NCBI GenBank assembly: GCA_026419785.1
Contig: JAODTK010004444.1
Coordinates: 248,001-312,000, forward strand
Direction: 5' to 3'
Source: Sclerodactyla briareus
Lineage: Eukaryota; Echinodermata; Holothuroidea; Dendrochirotida; Sclerodactylidae
DNA: 64,000 bases
The notes below the pieces were generated by a model. The model saw nothing but the letters and a program-made list of their open reading frames with translations. It had not been told where the DNA came from and ran no database searches. Positions 11,645 to 25,000 of the stretch are shown here, one piece after another. How positions within the stretch are numbered: position 1 is the first letter of the stretch; every line of letters starts with the position of its first letter. Position numbers and translations under genes: made by a program.

Positions 11645-14365
11645 ATGAACACTAAATTCAATATCATTTATTTCTAGCAGTTTTTACACACCAGTTTTTC
11701 AGCAGTATAACTATCAAGAAAATATTATGCGTGTTTCAGTATAATCCGTGTGGATGCGTATCACTGCATGTGTTTATTTACTTTTCCCATCAATCTGTAG
11801 TACCGCTTGGGTAGCCATATTATTGTCATTATTTCTATACGCGCCCACCGTCGTCTTAGTAACTGAATTGTTTTGATAGTAATGCGCGTTTGCTTCTTTG
11901 TTTGCTCAGAAATTTAGCAATAGTGATGAGACAATAACGCGCGTATTCTTACTTGCTATTATCGCGTGCATAACATTTCATTCACGTGCGTTTTATTTAA
12001 GTAGGCAGTGTAGTAGTTACAGAGTATTACATCCGATAAAGGGTTTAAACCCGAAACGTCGGAATAATTTATAAATATTTTCACCGCATTTCACACTTTT
12101 CCACTTTTTCCTATTGGATTTTACCGATTCGACGCAGGTGCACTACAATTCGATGAAGACGTCACGATCAGAGAATACTCATGGCTGCGACTAGCTACAC
12201 AATCCTACGATTTGGTACCTCCTGATCTGCCTCCTGTCAACCAAGAGAAAAATCAAGGTCCGTGATGGATAGGGGACTGAAGGCATCAAAGCAAATTCGA
12301 AGAGATTCAAACAACAAAATATTGACAGACTGGTCGTAGATTTCCCGTAAAACAACCAACGAGAGACGCTGATGCGTTTATCGTGGAATCCGCCTGATAA
12401 AACTTGACAAAACTGGAAACTAACTCTGAAGACAACTTCATTATGGCATTCCGTCTGAACTTTTCAGAGTGACTCGAAATTTGTTTCCGATGTGCAACGA
12501 TGGATTATGAATGATATTCGTGCAAATTCTAGTTAATTTCTATACTCAACTGGACGCTGGTGTTTTATTGGACACGGGTTTGTTTCAGTGGTTGGTGCAA
12601 TATGGTATTCATGCGTAAAAAATGTGATGCTTTTTTAGTAAATTAATTTGAATAGCATTTTTTTATATTATTTGATCCTGCCAAATATTGCTGTTTTCAT
12701 GTTAGAGATGTTCACGGTAGTCCTCGACCGCGTATGGGGTGAATTCCTTCAGTACTGTATGTGAATTCGTCACATAGGCGGGCATATTGGGGGTCTTTTT
12801 TAGGTTGAAAGGTGAAATTCCAGCATGCGTGTGTCTAGTCCGTCTGAGTATTTGTTGTTGACATAGAAGGCCTCGTCTGTTGACATCGTGCTGAGTGAAA
12901 ATCCTGTTGCCGGTCGTACCTTGGCTTCAGTGGAAATTTTCTTTTAAGCACAAGTCATTAAGCCCGGGTTTTTGGTTTTGCTTGTTAACAGATCATTTTT
13001 GGTCATACCAAGGATTTCAGCGTTTGCTCATTGTTGGTGAGATTCTATTTGTTTTATTAAGAAATGCACTGTATGGACACTAAGCATTATATGAGGATAT
13101 GTAAGTTTGTTATAAGTAGAGGAGAGTGTAACGCAGATGCGTACAAGGGATTCCCATATTCTCAGATCCTGAGGATCTCCTTTGCTCATTTAGTAAGCTC
13201 CTCAGCTCCATGCTCCACTATAGCTCGTATTGTAGTTGCTTCATTGTATTGCCTCTCATGGGATTATTTAGCTTGTGTTACCCCGGTGGTATGTGGCTAA
13301 GAGGATTAGTAGTAGAATATTGTCGTTGAAAGTAGTTCTGTACAGGGTCAGTGGGTTTTATTTCGCGTCGTTTTATGGTATTGGAAGTTCTAGCAATTGG
13401 ACCATGTCGTGTTTTGTTCATTGCCATTCCCTTGGGTTGTTTTTTCTAGGGGATTAGTGGACTTAGCTGAGCATTTTGTTATAGTCCCATTGTTGGCATG
13501 GAACTCTCGATAATATGGGTTTAGTGGTTTCACTGTTCTGCTGCTTGCTCGGTCTTGCCTTACTTGTAGGCCTGGTATTGGCACCAGTGAGACAGATAGG
13601 AAGTGAATCACCGAAGGAAGAAGAAAAAAAAAAAACATTCGCTTGGTTTGTCAGAGCGAAATGCAAATATCTCTCTCAAGATGAGGATCCAGTGAGACAG
13701 AGAGTGATAATGTGTCCAGTGCGGCAGCCAATGAATGGAGAAATAGATGACGGAGTCATTTGCAGAGATAGGAGATGGAGGCTACTGAGTGGAAGCTAGG
13801 GAATGGAGACTATTCTCTTTCATATGATCTTGATGCTAGCTAGTGAATGGAGACGACTATAGGTCAGGTTTTGCCCAGTACGACAGCGGGTGGGAGACCG
13901 TTGGCCTGTTGCCTGTTAGATTGATTCTCAAGGTTACAACATTTGGGGGGGCAAAAACATTCACATGTCAGACCATTGATATGAAATAGACGTTTCGTTT
14001 CATGTGATGCTGTGATTACCGTGTTTGATGACTAAGACGGAGTTGAAACTGTTAACCTATGGATACAAATGTGTGTAATGATGAACAGGGACGTTGACCC
14101 ATCGCTGTGAAATTGTCAAACACCGTAACTTTCACCTTAAGAAGACGGATACTATCTCGTCCACCACGATCCGGAACTTGCATTCAGTCGCGCCATGAAT
14201 TGGATTTATTGAACAGTAAAAGTAGGTGAACAGTTACTTTCCGGAATAGTTCAGGTGATAATGCAATTAATAGCTCAAATGTTTATCGAAATCTGAACGG
14301 TATCACACTTTCCAATTGCTAATGCCCAAATTCTCACTTCACACTCCTATCCGCTTTTAACGGCA
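11645..14365. other. Mostly unassigned part of copy A
   Basis: Apart from the hammerhead-like motif at 12,033-12,062, nothing is assigned. Frames at 12,895-13,799 are short and overlap in several phases, consistent with chance. Weak similarity of 13,980-14,060 to 49,110-49,180 suggests that the duplication runs through here but has decayed. Confidence 0.45.
12033..12062 (+). ncRNA. Hammerhead-ribozyme-like motif, Penelope-type
   Basis: The sequence CCGATAA, then the self-complementary GGGTTTAAACCC, then GAAACGTCGG has the layout of a type I hammerhead core: CUGANGA, stem II, GAAAC. It differs from the strict core at two positions of the first box, so activity is doubtful. Penelope-like retroelements are known to carry such hammerheads, commonly ending in CGAAACGTC as here. 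I could not recognise a Penelope reverse transcriptase nearby, so this would be a solo remnant. Confidence 0.4.
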
Positions 14366-14369
14366 CGAC

Positions 14370-15055
14370 ACACATTGCGCGCAAATTGGAATTCATCTTC
14401 CGGAAATCTCTTATGCAAGCAGCGTATCAGTTCGAGAGTCATCTCGGGGGCCTTCTCCGTAGCTGTTGCGACTGTTTGGAATTATCACTATTGGAAGTGT
14501 GCCATGCCATCCCATGAACAGCAGTCAAAGAGAATAATTTGGAATCAAGTCCTTCCTCCAACTTCCCCGAGCGCTTTGTAACCTAGGAGAGAAAGTTCTA
14601 TATGAATGTTGATTGCATGATCGTTGTTAAAGCGGCATTGTCGTCAGTGTATGTGGGCGTTTACGAAACGTTCTCCACGTACCTAGCAGTATGTAGCTTT
14701 GAGTGCACATGACACATGTGAAATCAATACATTTTTCTCTCGCCGACCCTTTTAAACAGCGACCTACGGGTGGATTACTTTCCACCAAAGATTAGAACAA
14801 AATCCATTGTCAAATCGACTCAACGAACCTAGGCCAATAAGACGCCACATCCAATCCAAATCTCGATCACCTTCGAAAACTAAAAAAAAAAAAAAATCAC
14901 TTCCCGTACCTAAATACGAGACATTCCTCAGGCTTGTTGTTTCTTTTGGACTCGAGAGTGGAGTGACTATATAGTTCGTCTATTGGTCAAGTATAATTTT
15001 TATGACCGAAATTATGATTGTCCGACTTTCTATTTGATTTGATCTCTACGCCGAT
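14370..15055 (+). repeat. Ancient duplicated segment, copy A (14.4-15.0 kb)
   Basis: Matches 49,565-50,740. Shared words include CAGTTCGAGAG, AAGTGTGCCATGCCA, (A)AATGTTGATT and CCCTTTTAAAC. CTATTGGTCAA at about 14,979 pairs with 50,698. Reading frames are not conserved, so this looks non-coding. Confidence 0.7.
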
Positions 15056-15064
15056 TAGGGCTCA

Positions 15065-15490
15065 TCTTAAGCACTCTGGCCGTAGATGAGCACCGGCGGA
15101 TACTCGCCTTCTCTTCTCGCTGACTGCTCGTTTGATATCGAGGCAGGGATTTACCGATCAAAGCATGCTCCCGGGACCGCAATTTAACGTCCCATCCGAC
15201 AGACGACCAGTGAACACCAGAACTGAAACATTTCTCGGAACCTGGAGGAGCGGAAGATCAGTTCAAAGTAATTGCTACAGCCGACAGAGAAATGATTGCA
15301 GATATTCCGTAACAACCCCAAAGACCCCCAAAGTAACCCCAAAGACACAGAAACCTCCTTGCATCAAATCGGACCATGAAGTGGAGATCAAGACCTCGCC
15401 CATCGCAACTGCAAGTACCTAAAAAAACGTCCGGTGAGTGGATTTCGAACCGGGAATATTGCTTGCAGTGTCACCGATTTCCACATACAT
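15065..15490 (+). repeat. Dispersed repeat shared with 57,395-57,790
   Basis: About 400 bases, from the ATACTCGCC...TTCTCG region through TCGGAACCTGGAGGAGCGG to TCGCCCATCGCAACTGCAAGT, recur at 57,395-57,790. That partner lies outside the collinear order of the two big copies and is better conserved than its surroundings. A 96-residue frame (15,132-15,422) includes GPQFNVPSDRRPV and FLGTWRSGR. The partner keeps only scattered residues, and in different frames, so coding is doubtful. Probably a mobile or transposed element of unknown class. Confidence 0.55.
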
Positions 15491-15539
15491 AATCCGCTTA
15501 TTCTGCCACTCCAATGAGTTTGCCGTCAAAGGTGAGCAG

Positions 15540-16700
15540 TAATACCACTACGTCTGTGTAAACATGTTTATTCAAACCTGTTAAACGATCAACTTCTTTC
15601 AGCTGTTTCAACTGCACGATCAAGCAAGAGAAAAGGGCTATGACTATATTGTGGAATAAGGCATATTTCGCGGAAGACAGGAGAGATAAATAGAGAACTA
15701 ATGAGCGGCTCAGAACCCATGCCTGGTAGGAAGAGTCTTACGGTGTTAAAAGTCCCTCACTTCTCTGAACTATTGGGAATCAGCATATGTATTGAACAGT
15801 AAATCAGAGTATGTGAGGCTATGCCCAGCTAGGTTTGGGATGATCAGGAAGGATTAGAAATAGACGAGATGATGAGTATTAGCAAACTAAAGTCAACAAT
15901 CGTGGTTCCATCAACGGAATGAGAACGGACATAATATAAAAGTGAGTCCACCAGTTGAGTGACATAATAGTTATTAGCACATACTAAACGAAACTGATGG
16001 GATTTTGAATCTGTGAACAGTAGATACCTACCACGTGGAACCCCAAGTAAAATAGATTCTGACGTTCCTGGTCTCTAGGAATCAATCCAGGAAAAATGAA
16101 AAGCAAAACAACATGTGATATTTGTATATCATTTATTTCCCATCATAGAAGCCCATCATAGCTGGGGACCGACTAGACTGGTGTCACCCAGACTGGCCGT
16201 CTCATTATCTCCCATTTGTTTAGTGAGAACGCTGTGACACGTCGTGACAAGTAAAGTGGAATAGTTTATAAGCTAACTAGCGTTCCACTCTGCGTAGTCG
16301 GCCCTAGCCCCTGTCAGCACCCGCTAACTGCGTGAAACCTTATGGGACTACTCGGCCCACATGCTAACTGGGCAATTATACTACATGTATTTTGTATACC
16401 AAAAATACATTATTTATGTCCCACTACAGATTTCCATAGTTTTTAAGCCACCTCTTTTCAGCAGTGAGTAAATCCCCGGAACTTTATGCCCATATCAATC
16501 TAGTTTCTTGTTATGAGAGACAGTGGTCACTGCTTAACTTTGAACCCACAGTTCTAGTTTGGTTAGGCCATCTGCTCATGAACATGAGCTGTTACACTTT
16601 GATTTGCATATACGTGTTACCATTTTCCTGTGTCTCACCGATTTAATCTGAAAAAGGTCTCGTTCGACCTCAATGTATCAGCCTTTATACCATGTCTCAA
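15540..16700 (+). repeat. Ancient duplicated segment, copy A (15.5-16.7 kb)
   Basis: 15,890-16,160 matches 50,960-51,150 (TGGGATTT(T)GAATCT, CAATCCAGG, TTATTT(A/C)(T/C)TCC), and 16,480-16,570 matches 52,600-52,690 (CTAG(T/G)TTCTTGT, AGTGGTCACTGCT / AGTAGTCACTGCT). No gene recognised; frames are not kept between copies. Confidence 0.65.
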
Positions 16701-16858
16701 GTTGACAGATCTTGTTTCCTATGTTTTCTCACAGTTTCTTCGCCAGGAGAAGATCATTATTGAACTAGCATGTGTAGGCGGGTAAACCGCCCACGTGTAT
16801 ATCCCTACTTTTGAGCAATCATTGGGAAAGAAGTGTCTAACACGCCATAAAGACCCCA

Positions 16859-18714
16859 ATTTGGCCGTATCCTAATGATTGATCAATTCAAATGATTTCT
16901 TCTTCCCGGTCCCCCTAAGATTATCATGAAGGGGTAGTCCGTCTTATTCTTCTCATGGTGAACCGACACTGACCGAGGACGGGAGGAGGGAAGCGGAGTA
17001 CAGGCCTTCGAAACATAATTCATAGCATCAGTATCGACAGGAAACAATTGGTACATGGCAAACATTATTTCACTGGAGATGGGGAGTCAGATAATAATAT
17101 TTCTGCCGGATATCATGAATAGATTTTATAGATATTATGGATCGACACGGGAAAGCAACAAATTACTATTTGCATTTATTTGTCTATTTAGGGTATGAAA
17201 CATTGCGAAACAGTATGAACATTAATTCTTAAAAAAATTAAATGCGATTTGATTCAAATTTTAGCGCCAATCAGAGGTACATATTTTTTTCAAACATTAA
17301 TAAAATGGACAGTGTATAATGATTTGACAGACTCTAGCATATATACAGCATGGTAACGCGGGAGACGGTTCTATTTGCCCATAATATCCTAATGAACCCA
17401 GATAGGACGATCTCCAGATACAGAAGTCGACTTTGAGTTTTAGGTTTTCCTCATCTTCGATATTAAGAAGATCGTTTAACCATAGACATAAAAAATGTAC
17501 CAACCTTTTCATAATGTATGATCTATGTATAGGTTGTCTTATGGGAATTGGAACCTGTTCTTCGCATCGGGAGGGGCAGAGTTCGTAAAAGTCAATAAAG
17601 GTATATTCCTATATGTGATTAGGCTCGAGAAAGTTTGTTTGGGGAAAGGACATCGAATATGCACAGTAGGGATTCCCAAGTGATATTTCTGGAGAAGCGC
17701 CCAGGATGCCGTTTGTGATTGCAATTTCTGTTATTGTTACACAACATCTCACAACATGGACGGTCATAAGGTATGCAGAAACACATAATCTTTCACTGAA
17801 TGAGTATGCTAATACCCACAATCACTTTGTAGGATGTCAACATTACAAATCCTACAACAACAAGACAGACACCTTTGGGAGAAGAAAATAATCACTCGCC
17901 CTGTTGATAGTATATTTATTGGGACAATTGGTGATAGCGAGGAACCATTCGAGCAACCAGAGAAACTCTCCTTCCTAACATAATATGTGGAATTTCGTGA
18001 TTTTTACGAATCCCATCCTATTCCCATCCTAATCATCCATTCTTCCACAAAAATAATACCCTTGGTTTTGAATGTTAATCAGTGCAGATTTGTACAGCAG
18101 TGACCTATACTCATGTAAAGATCAGCTTTCCTGGTGCACCGTCAGGCAATCAAGGGCTTTGGCCCTCTCTACTGTTTTTCCACAGTAGTTAACCCATGCA
18201 CTGGCAATAGGCAATTCTCTCCATGTATGTATTTCACAGTGTCTCTATATGTTAACATGGATAGACGAATAATCTACTTTCTAGAGGATTCAGCGGCATT
18301 TGGTACAACAACACAGCAAATACACGCATTTCACTGGGTCACAAGTGTAATCATGGTATAGAACCTAACTACGAACAGAATGCAACTCACCCTTCTCGAC
18401 TAGTTTAAAAACAACAAGGCTATATTATATCCACGACTACGTTTCGGCCATTGCAATACTTTATGAACTTATTTCTGGAAAAGCTATATGAATGTTATAT
18501 CATGATAAGGCTGATAATCTACACTTGTCAGTAGAAAAATGTTATACCAAATAAATCTAAAACATGTTATACAGAGTATCCCACGTGTCCCACCACCTGT
18601 GAACACATTGCTCGTGAGATTCCCATAAATCAGTTACGACCTGACGGCAGCCAATTATACCTCGTGATAATATATCATCCTCCCCCACCATATCCGTGTT
18701 ACTCTACTCCATGG
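16859..18714 (+). repeat. Tandem repeat unit 1 (about 1.86 kb)
   Basis: Starts at CGTATCCTAATGATTGATCA and is repeated from 18,715 and again from 20,558. Long stretches are identical between units 1 and 2 (for example most of 17,607-17,780 and 19,440-19,610). Differences sit in clusters and are mostly small indels. No gene is evident. 17,310-17,450 and 17,700-18,340 have diverged partners at 57,860-58,000 and 56,450-57,330, which places the unit within the older duplication. Confidence 0.9.
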
Positions 18715-20557
18715 CGTATCCTAATGCTTGATCAATTCCACATGTCTTAGAGGTTATGATGGTGAAGGGGGTCCCGCTTATTCTTCCTCTATGGTGAACC
18801 GACACTGACCTAGGAAGGGAGGAAGGGGAAGAGGAGTACATGCCTCAGAATTATAATATTCAAGCAATCAGTATCGACAGGAAACATTGGTAACATGGCA
18901 ACATTATTTCACTGGAGATGGGGAGTCAGATAATAATATTTCTGCCGGATATCATGAATAGATTTTCTTGTTCGATGTCTATATTATGGATCGACACGGG
19001 AGGGCAACAAATTACTATTTGCATTTATTTGTCTATTTAGGTATGAAACATTGCGAAACAGTTAAACATTATTCTTAAAAAAATTAAATGCGATTTGATT
19101 CAAATTTTAGCGCCAATCAGAGGTACATATTTTTTTCAAACATTAATAAAACTGACAGTGTATAATGATTTGACAGACTCTAGCATATATACAGCATGGT
19201 ACGGGAGACGGTTCTATTTGCCCATAATATCCTAATGAACCCAGATAGGACGATCTCCAGATACAGAATTCGATTTTGAGTTTTAGGTTTTCTCATCTTA
19301 CGATATTTTAAGAAGATTAGTTAACCATAGACATAAAAATGTACCAACCTTTTCATAATGTATGATCTATGTATAGGTTGTCTTATGGGAATTGGAACCT
19401 GTTCTTCGCAGAGGAGGGGCAAGAGGTTAGTAAAAGTCAATAAAGGTATATTCCTATATGTGATTAGGCTCGAGAAAGTTTGTTTGGGGAAAGGACATCG
19501 AATATGCACAGTAGGGATTCCCAAGTGATATTTCTGGAGAAGCGCCCAGGATGCCGTTTGTGATTGCAATTTCTGTTATTGTTACACAACATCTCACAAC
19601 ATGGACGGTCATAAGGTATGCAGAAACACAGATCTTTTCCACTGAATGAGTATGCTAATACCCACAATCACTTTGTAGGATGTCAACATTACAAATCCTA
19701 CAACAACAAGACAGACACCTTTGGGAGAAGAAAATAATCACTCGCCCTGTTGATAGTATATTTATTGGGACAATTGGTGATAGCGAGGAACCATTCGAGC
19801 AACCAGAGGAGAACATATCCTTCCTAACATAATATGTGGAATTTCGTGATTTTTACGAATCCCATCCTATTCCCATCCTAATCATCCATTCTTCCACAAA
19901 AATAAATCCCTTGTTTGATGTTAAATCGTGCAGATTTGTACCAGCAGTGACCTATACTCATGTAAAGATCAGCTTTCCTGGTGCACCGTCAGGCAATCAA
20001 GGGCTTTGGCCCTCTCTACTGTTTTCCACAGTAGTTAACCCATGCACTGGCAATAGGCCATATTCTCTCCATGTATGTATTTCACAGTGTCTCTATATGT
20101 TAACATGGATAGACGAATAATCTACTTTCTAGAGGATTCAGCGGCATTTGGTACAACAACACAGCAAATACACGCATTTCACTGGGTCACAAGTGTAATC
20201 ATGGTATGGAACCTAACTACGAACAGAATGCAACTCACCCTTCTCGACTAGTTTAAAAACAACAAGGCTATATTATATCCACGACGACGTTCAGGCATTG
20301 CAATACTTTATGAAATTATTTCTGGAAATCTATATGAATGTTATATCATGATAAGGCTGATAATCTACACTTGTCAGTAGAAAAATGTTATACCAAATAA
20401 ATCTAAAACATGTTATACAGAGTATCCCACGTGTCCCACCACCTGTGAACACATGCTCGTGAGATTCCCATAAATCAGTTACGACCTGACGGCAGCCAAT
20501 TATACCTCGTGATAATATATCATCCTCCCCCACCATATCCGTGTTACTCTACTCCAT
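18715..20557 (+). repeat. Tandem repeat unit 2 (about 1.84 kb)
   Basis: Full second copy of the unit at 16,859, same orientation, directly abutting. Short frames recur in parallel in both units with identical peptides, as expected from copying; their ends differ through indels, so they are not evidence of a gene. Confidence 0.9.
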
Positions 20558-20880
20558 GGCGTATCCTAATGATGATCATCCAAATGTTCTTAGAAGGTTA
20601 TGATGGAAGGGGAGTCGTCTTTATTCTTCTCTATGGTGAACCGACACTGACCTAGGAAGGGAGGAAGGGGAAGAGGAGTACAGGCATCAGAAAATATAAT
20701 TATGATAGTATCGACAGGAACAATTGGTAACAATGGCAAAACATTATTTCACTGGAGATGGGGAGTCAGATAATAATATTTCTGCCGGATATCATGAATA
20801 GATGTTCTGTTCGATGGTTATATATGGATCGACACGGGAGGGCAACAAATTACTATTGCATTTATTGTCTATGTATATAT
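20558..20880 (+). repeat. Tandem repeat unit 3, truncated
   Basis: Third start of the unit (CGTATCCTAATGATGATCA). It matches for about 320 bases, through GGATATCATGAATAGAT and the GGGCAACAAATTACTATT region, then breaks off near 20,875 into unrelated sequence. Confidence 0.85.
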
Positions 20881-21269
20881 TTCGTTTTTCAGGGATTTCA
20901 TTCACCTGAGCGGTATGGGTTACAACAATGTATGCGCAACTTTTGAATAATAAATAAGCCACATCTGCTCCTACACTTCCAGATGAGAAGATGTCGTAGA
21001 TGGGGTTGTCTAGGCGGATATTGTCGCGAGCCTATTGTGTATAACTCTCTACAGGTGGCTACGACTAGCTATGGGTGATCGAACGCGACAGCCCATTGGG
21101 TTGCTCCACGCTAATATAGGGGGAACATATGTAAAATGTTACAGTGGTAAGAAAGAAATGAAGACATTCTCTTGGGAGGTGATGCAAACGTGTGCGAACC
21201 AGTATGAAAGCATTATTGTTATTTTGTTTTCCCGCATTTCTGAAGCATTTCCTGCACCACTTACCTCTT

Positions 21270-22080
21270 CTTAGAGGCCGTGCTGGGAGCAGCAGGGGTG
21301 AATAATTATTAGTAAATAATATTTGGCTGAGGTCAAGGCGCATACTGAAGATTTCCGGTGTGACCACCTCACATTCACAATTTCAAATCATGGTAATAGC
21401 TGGATTCGTAATACGAAGTAATGAGATATGGTGAATCGAAGGAAAGGAAGAAATGATGGGACTTCCTTCGTCAAAGCAACGAGATGGAATAATTCACCTA
21501 GGAAGGTTACGTGCTACTTAGTGAACCCATCGATCCCACCACCCATTCGGGTCTTCTTCAACCACTTTATTACCCGTATTTCAAACTCGAATTTTCACGC
21601 CTTACTATCCGTTTTTGTTGGCGTTGAAAATTAGGAGACGCTCCCACCTGATATGACTGATGAGAAAACAATAATACCTTAGAGAAATATTTGGTATCGC
21701 ATTTGATCAGAAGTTAAATTTGAAGGTACGTCCTTCTGCGAATTATTGTTTATGTAATACACAGACATGTCATATATATCCTTGTTGTTGTCCTGTTATG
21801 GATTCCGTTTTCGAAATGTTGATTATTACTACTTTACTCGTGGTTTTCACCGTACATCAGCTTGTTGTTACCAATAATTGGTCCATGACTCACGAGATTT
21901 GCATATATTGGTGAAATGGCAACGAAATAGGCTGTGCCGAGATTCCTCTTAGGACCACATCCATGCCCTGTTGAGGTGAATGAAACTGGATTTTGTTAGG
22001 TTTCCCACACGCCCAAGACAATCGTCCATTAGGGTTGGCTATATGACCGCAAGTTGTGTTCATATCCTCTATACACTGAA
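21270..22080 (+). repeat. Ancient duplicated segment, copy A (21.3-22.1 kb)
   Basis: Matches 58,120-58,700. Shared words are CCCATCGATCCCACCAC, CTTACT(A/G)TCCGTTT, ACTGATGAGAAAACAATA, TTTGGTATC, GTCCTGTTATG and GTACATCAGCT(T/C)GTTGTTACC. In both copies short frames are open only by chance. No gene recognised. Confidence 0.75.
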
Positions 22081-22084
22081 ACGA

Positions 22085-25000
22085 TCTCCTGATTATTGGA
22101 AATACTGAAAAACATCATGGAGTCATCACGTCGTCTGAACAGCCCTCAAGCTGTTCGGCAGTCAGGTTAAATACAGCAGTCGAATCGGCCGACCGATTGT
22201 TAATAAATGCCCAACCAATACTAATTGATGATGAGATGATCGCTATCTAAACCCGGTAAACAATAAGTTGAAAACACCATCAGTCGTTGAGCGGCTAGAT
22301 CATGTCCAGTCAGAAGAATGAAATCGGCGGTACGTCGAGTAATTGGGGAAATGATGATGGCGCCATTCTTTCGCAGCTGTGACAAGTTACCTGGAGTTCG
22401 CACTGGGGATGGGACTGCTGCCCAGAATGGAGCTACTCCGGACATTTCAAAGCAGGTAGACAGGGGCTGACATTTCGCGTTCAGGAGGCCTTCCAGTGCG
22501 AGGGGCTGACTACAGTGGGTGCCCTGAATGTTCCTTTGACAGTCCACCATTCTTACTCAGTTGTGTCAGTTAGTAAGTAGCAATGCATCACATATATTGG
22601 CTTAAAACTTCACACGAGTGCAAGATGTGTGTAATAAAAACGTAGAAAATGTAGAAGCAGGGTTATGGATTTAGTAAGTTTATGTATAGGTTTTTGTGGA
22701 AGAAAGTACGTACGTTAAAAAAAAAAACATCTAGGGGAAGCAACCCGATTAGAGAGTTAAAACGCTCCCAGAGTAAGGAACATGTAAACTGCCATAAAAT
22801 ACACATATCCATGATGACGAAAGCGGCAGTGACAGGCTGAGACATCTGCCATCGAATATCCGTACACCAATGCATATATTGAATCAATTAGAAGGAAGGA
22901 TCAATCATGTCGAATGCTGTGACTGAGAACAATGTTCCATATTCATTTCGCTTAAGCCAGGCAGACACTTGCCTTATGCTTTCCTTTGAATGTTCATGGG
23001 AAAGTCCAGGGTTTTCTGTGAAATGCATCGAATATTGAACAATCAATACTAATCAGATCAGGAAGGCATTTCCTCATTCGGGCACTTCAGCAATTTAACG
23101 AGCGTGATGTAACGTCAATGCAGTTCATACTCTGAAGGTGGGCCTCGTGGTAATAACAGAAGCGTACCATCCTTGCCAATAACCATTGACGAGATCGTGG
23201 GATCCCTGATCATGACTGTCGATCGGCAAAGCTTTGTGTAATGTTTAGTCTGTGATCAATCACGCGGACAGCCATGTCTGAATATCAGACAGCACACTAT
23301 AGTTATTTTGTTGGATGTTATTTTGTTGCGGACCCACTCAAACATCTGGCTGGTGTATTTTCATAGCATTGCCTCATTAATGGATGTTATTATGTTTACC
23401 CAATTGATCATTCTCCTGATTGATTTCGGCTTGAGTCCTGTTTACTGAAGTGGTGAGTGGTGCGCAGTTCTCCACGTTGAATCATATAACATATCATACT
23501 GCCCTCTTTCTGAGAAAGGAAACGGATGACTGCAAATGTCGAAGCCATCATCAGTTTACTCAAACAAGTTTCTGCACGATAATCAGATACAGGTCGAATT
23601 AATCTCAACTGGAAAAATCCACACGCTATGATCCACATGTTCTGTGGAACTTCTGTCAAATCTCGATATCGGGTGGAAATATTTTTGTTAAATTATCGGC
23701 CCGAACGTATTTGTTTAGGTAATGTTCTAGTCTAACGATATGCATGTTTTACGAACCCTCAACGAAATTCCCAGATGATAATATGTAGACTAATGATTAG
23801 ACAGAGATGTGGACAGCCTTGATGTATTGGAGGAACAATACTGAAAACTGAGATTCCTTCCTTGCCATAGTATCAGGGAAAGGCAGTTGTGTTGATTAGT
23901 GATTGCACCTTTGATTTTATCCAGACACATGTAGACAAGGCCCATACACAAGAGTGTATATCAGTCAACCATCTTTGGGAACTCTTCTGAGAAAAATTAC
24001 CTCCCCTACTGATTGCTCCCTGCTAGTGCTACTACAGGCCAGAGAGGGATTGACCAGGATTGACCAATGCCCTACATGTCCGAATATAACTAACGAGAAG
24101 CCTCAGATACCACGTACAATATTACGATTACACTCGAATTATGCCATAGCGTTCAAGGGAACCTTATCTGTAGACTGCTTTTAACGAGCTCCTTCACATT
24201 GTTTGATAGTACCTCTTGCATCAGGGCATGCTGGAGTCAAGTCAGAATGTGTGTTGGAAGATCAGCAGGTTTTCTCGAAAACACATTTCTCAGACCAGGA
24301 AATGTAGATCCAAATGTGGTGTTTGGGTTTCTTCCTAGGTAGAGGAAGTAAAAGACTGCCTATTGACTGTCACATTCCGCAGTAATTGAGTTGGTGTTAA
24401 ATGTCGTTGAATTTGCTCCGTAGGTTTTCGGCCGCGAGAATATCGCTTTGTTTCCCAGATGGAACAATCGCATTTGTGTTCTTATACGCAGCTTCAATAT
24501 TCTTGTTGCATTGTTTATTATTATTTATCTCTATATTCTACATAGCAATTCCAATATAGTATAGGCGCGTTATCGTTGGATGCTGGGGCTAGGCTGAGAC
24601 GACTGAGGTGTGCGTTATATTTACCAGTAGTTATCGATTACACCGCTCTAGTGATCTATCTGACAGTGTAGTCACTGTCAAGCCGGGGAAGGAAATGGAT
24701 AACAGTAGTCAACCTAGCGTATGATGTTGCGAGACATGTGGTCCTGTTGACATCTTTCAAAGGTTTCTCAACATCATGGATCTTCAACGACTGGCGAAAC
24801 ATTGGCTTTCTCCAAGAAGGAAATCAGTTCCATCTACGTTTTTTCAATCTACGGAGTGCACTGCGTCAGTCCAGGAAAGTCAATTTGAATCCACGAGGGA
24901 ATTTTCACATTGCGGTGAATTTCATCGACATGAAGTAATATAAATATTCGACATTTGAACATGACAATTTCCATAAATACTGGACGTGTCTCTCCCTCTG

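Noticed and set aside
15430-15530. tRNA-like stretch on the minus strand (CCCGGTTCGAAATCC B-box-like word)
   Set aside because: Ends could pair (GAGTGG with CCACTC), but the T stem does not pair and no cloverleaf is possible; at most a SINE relic.
17539-19667. Parallel 60-82 residue frames in both tandem units
   Set aside because: Identity follows from recent duplication of the DNA; frame ends differ through indels and no domain is recognisable.
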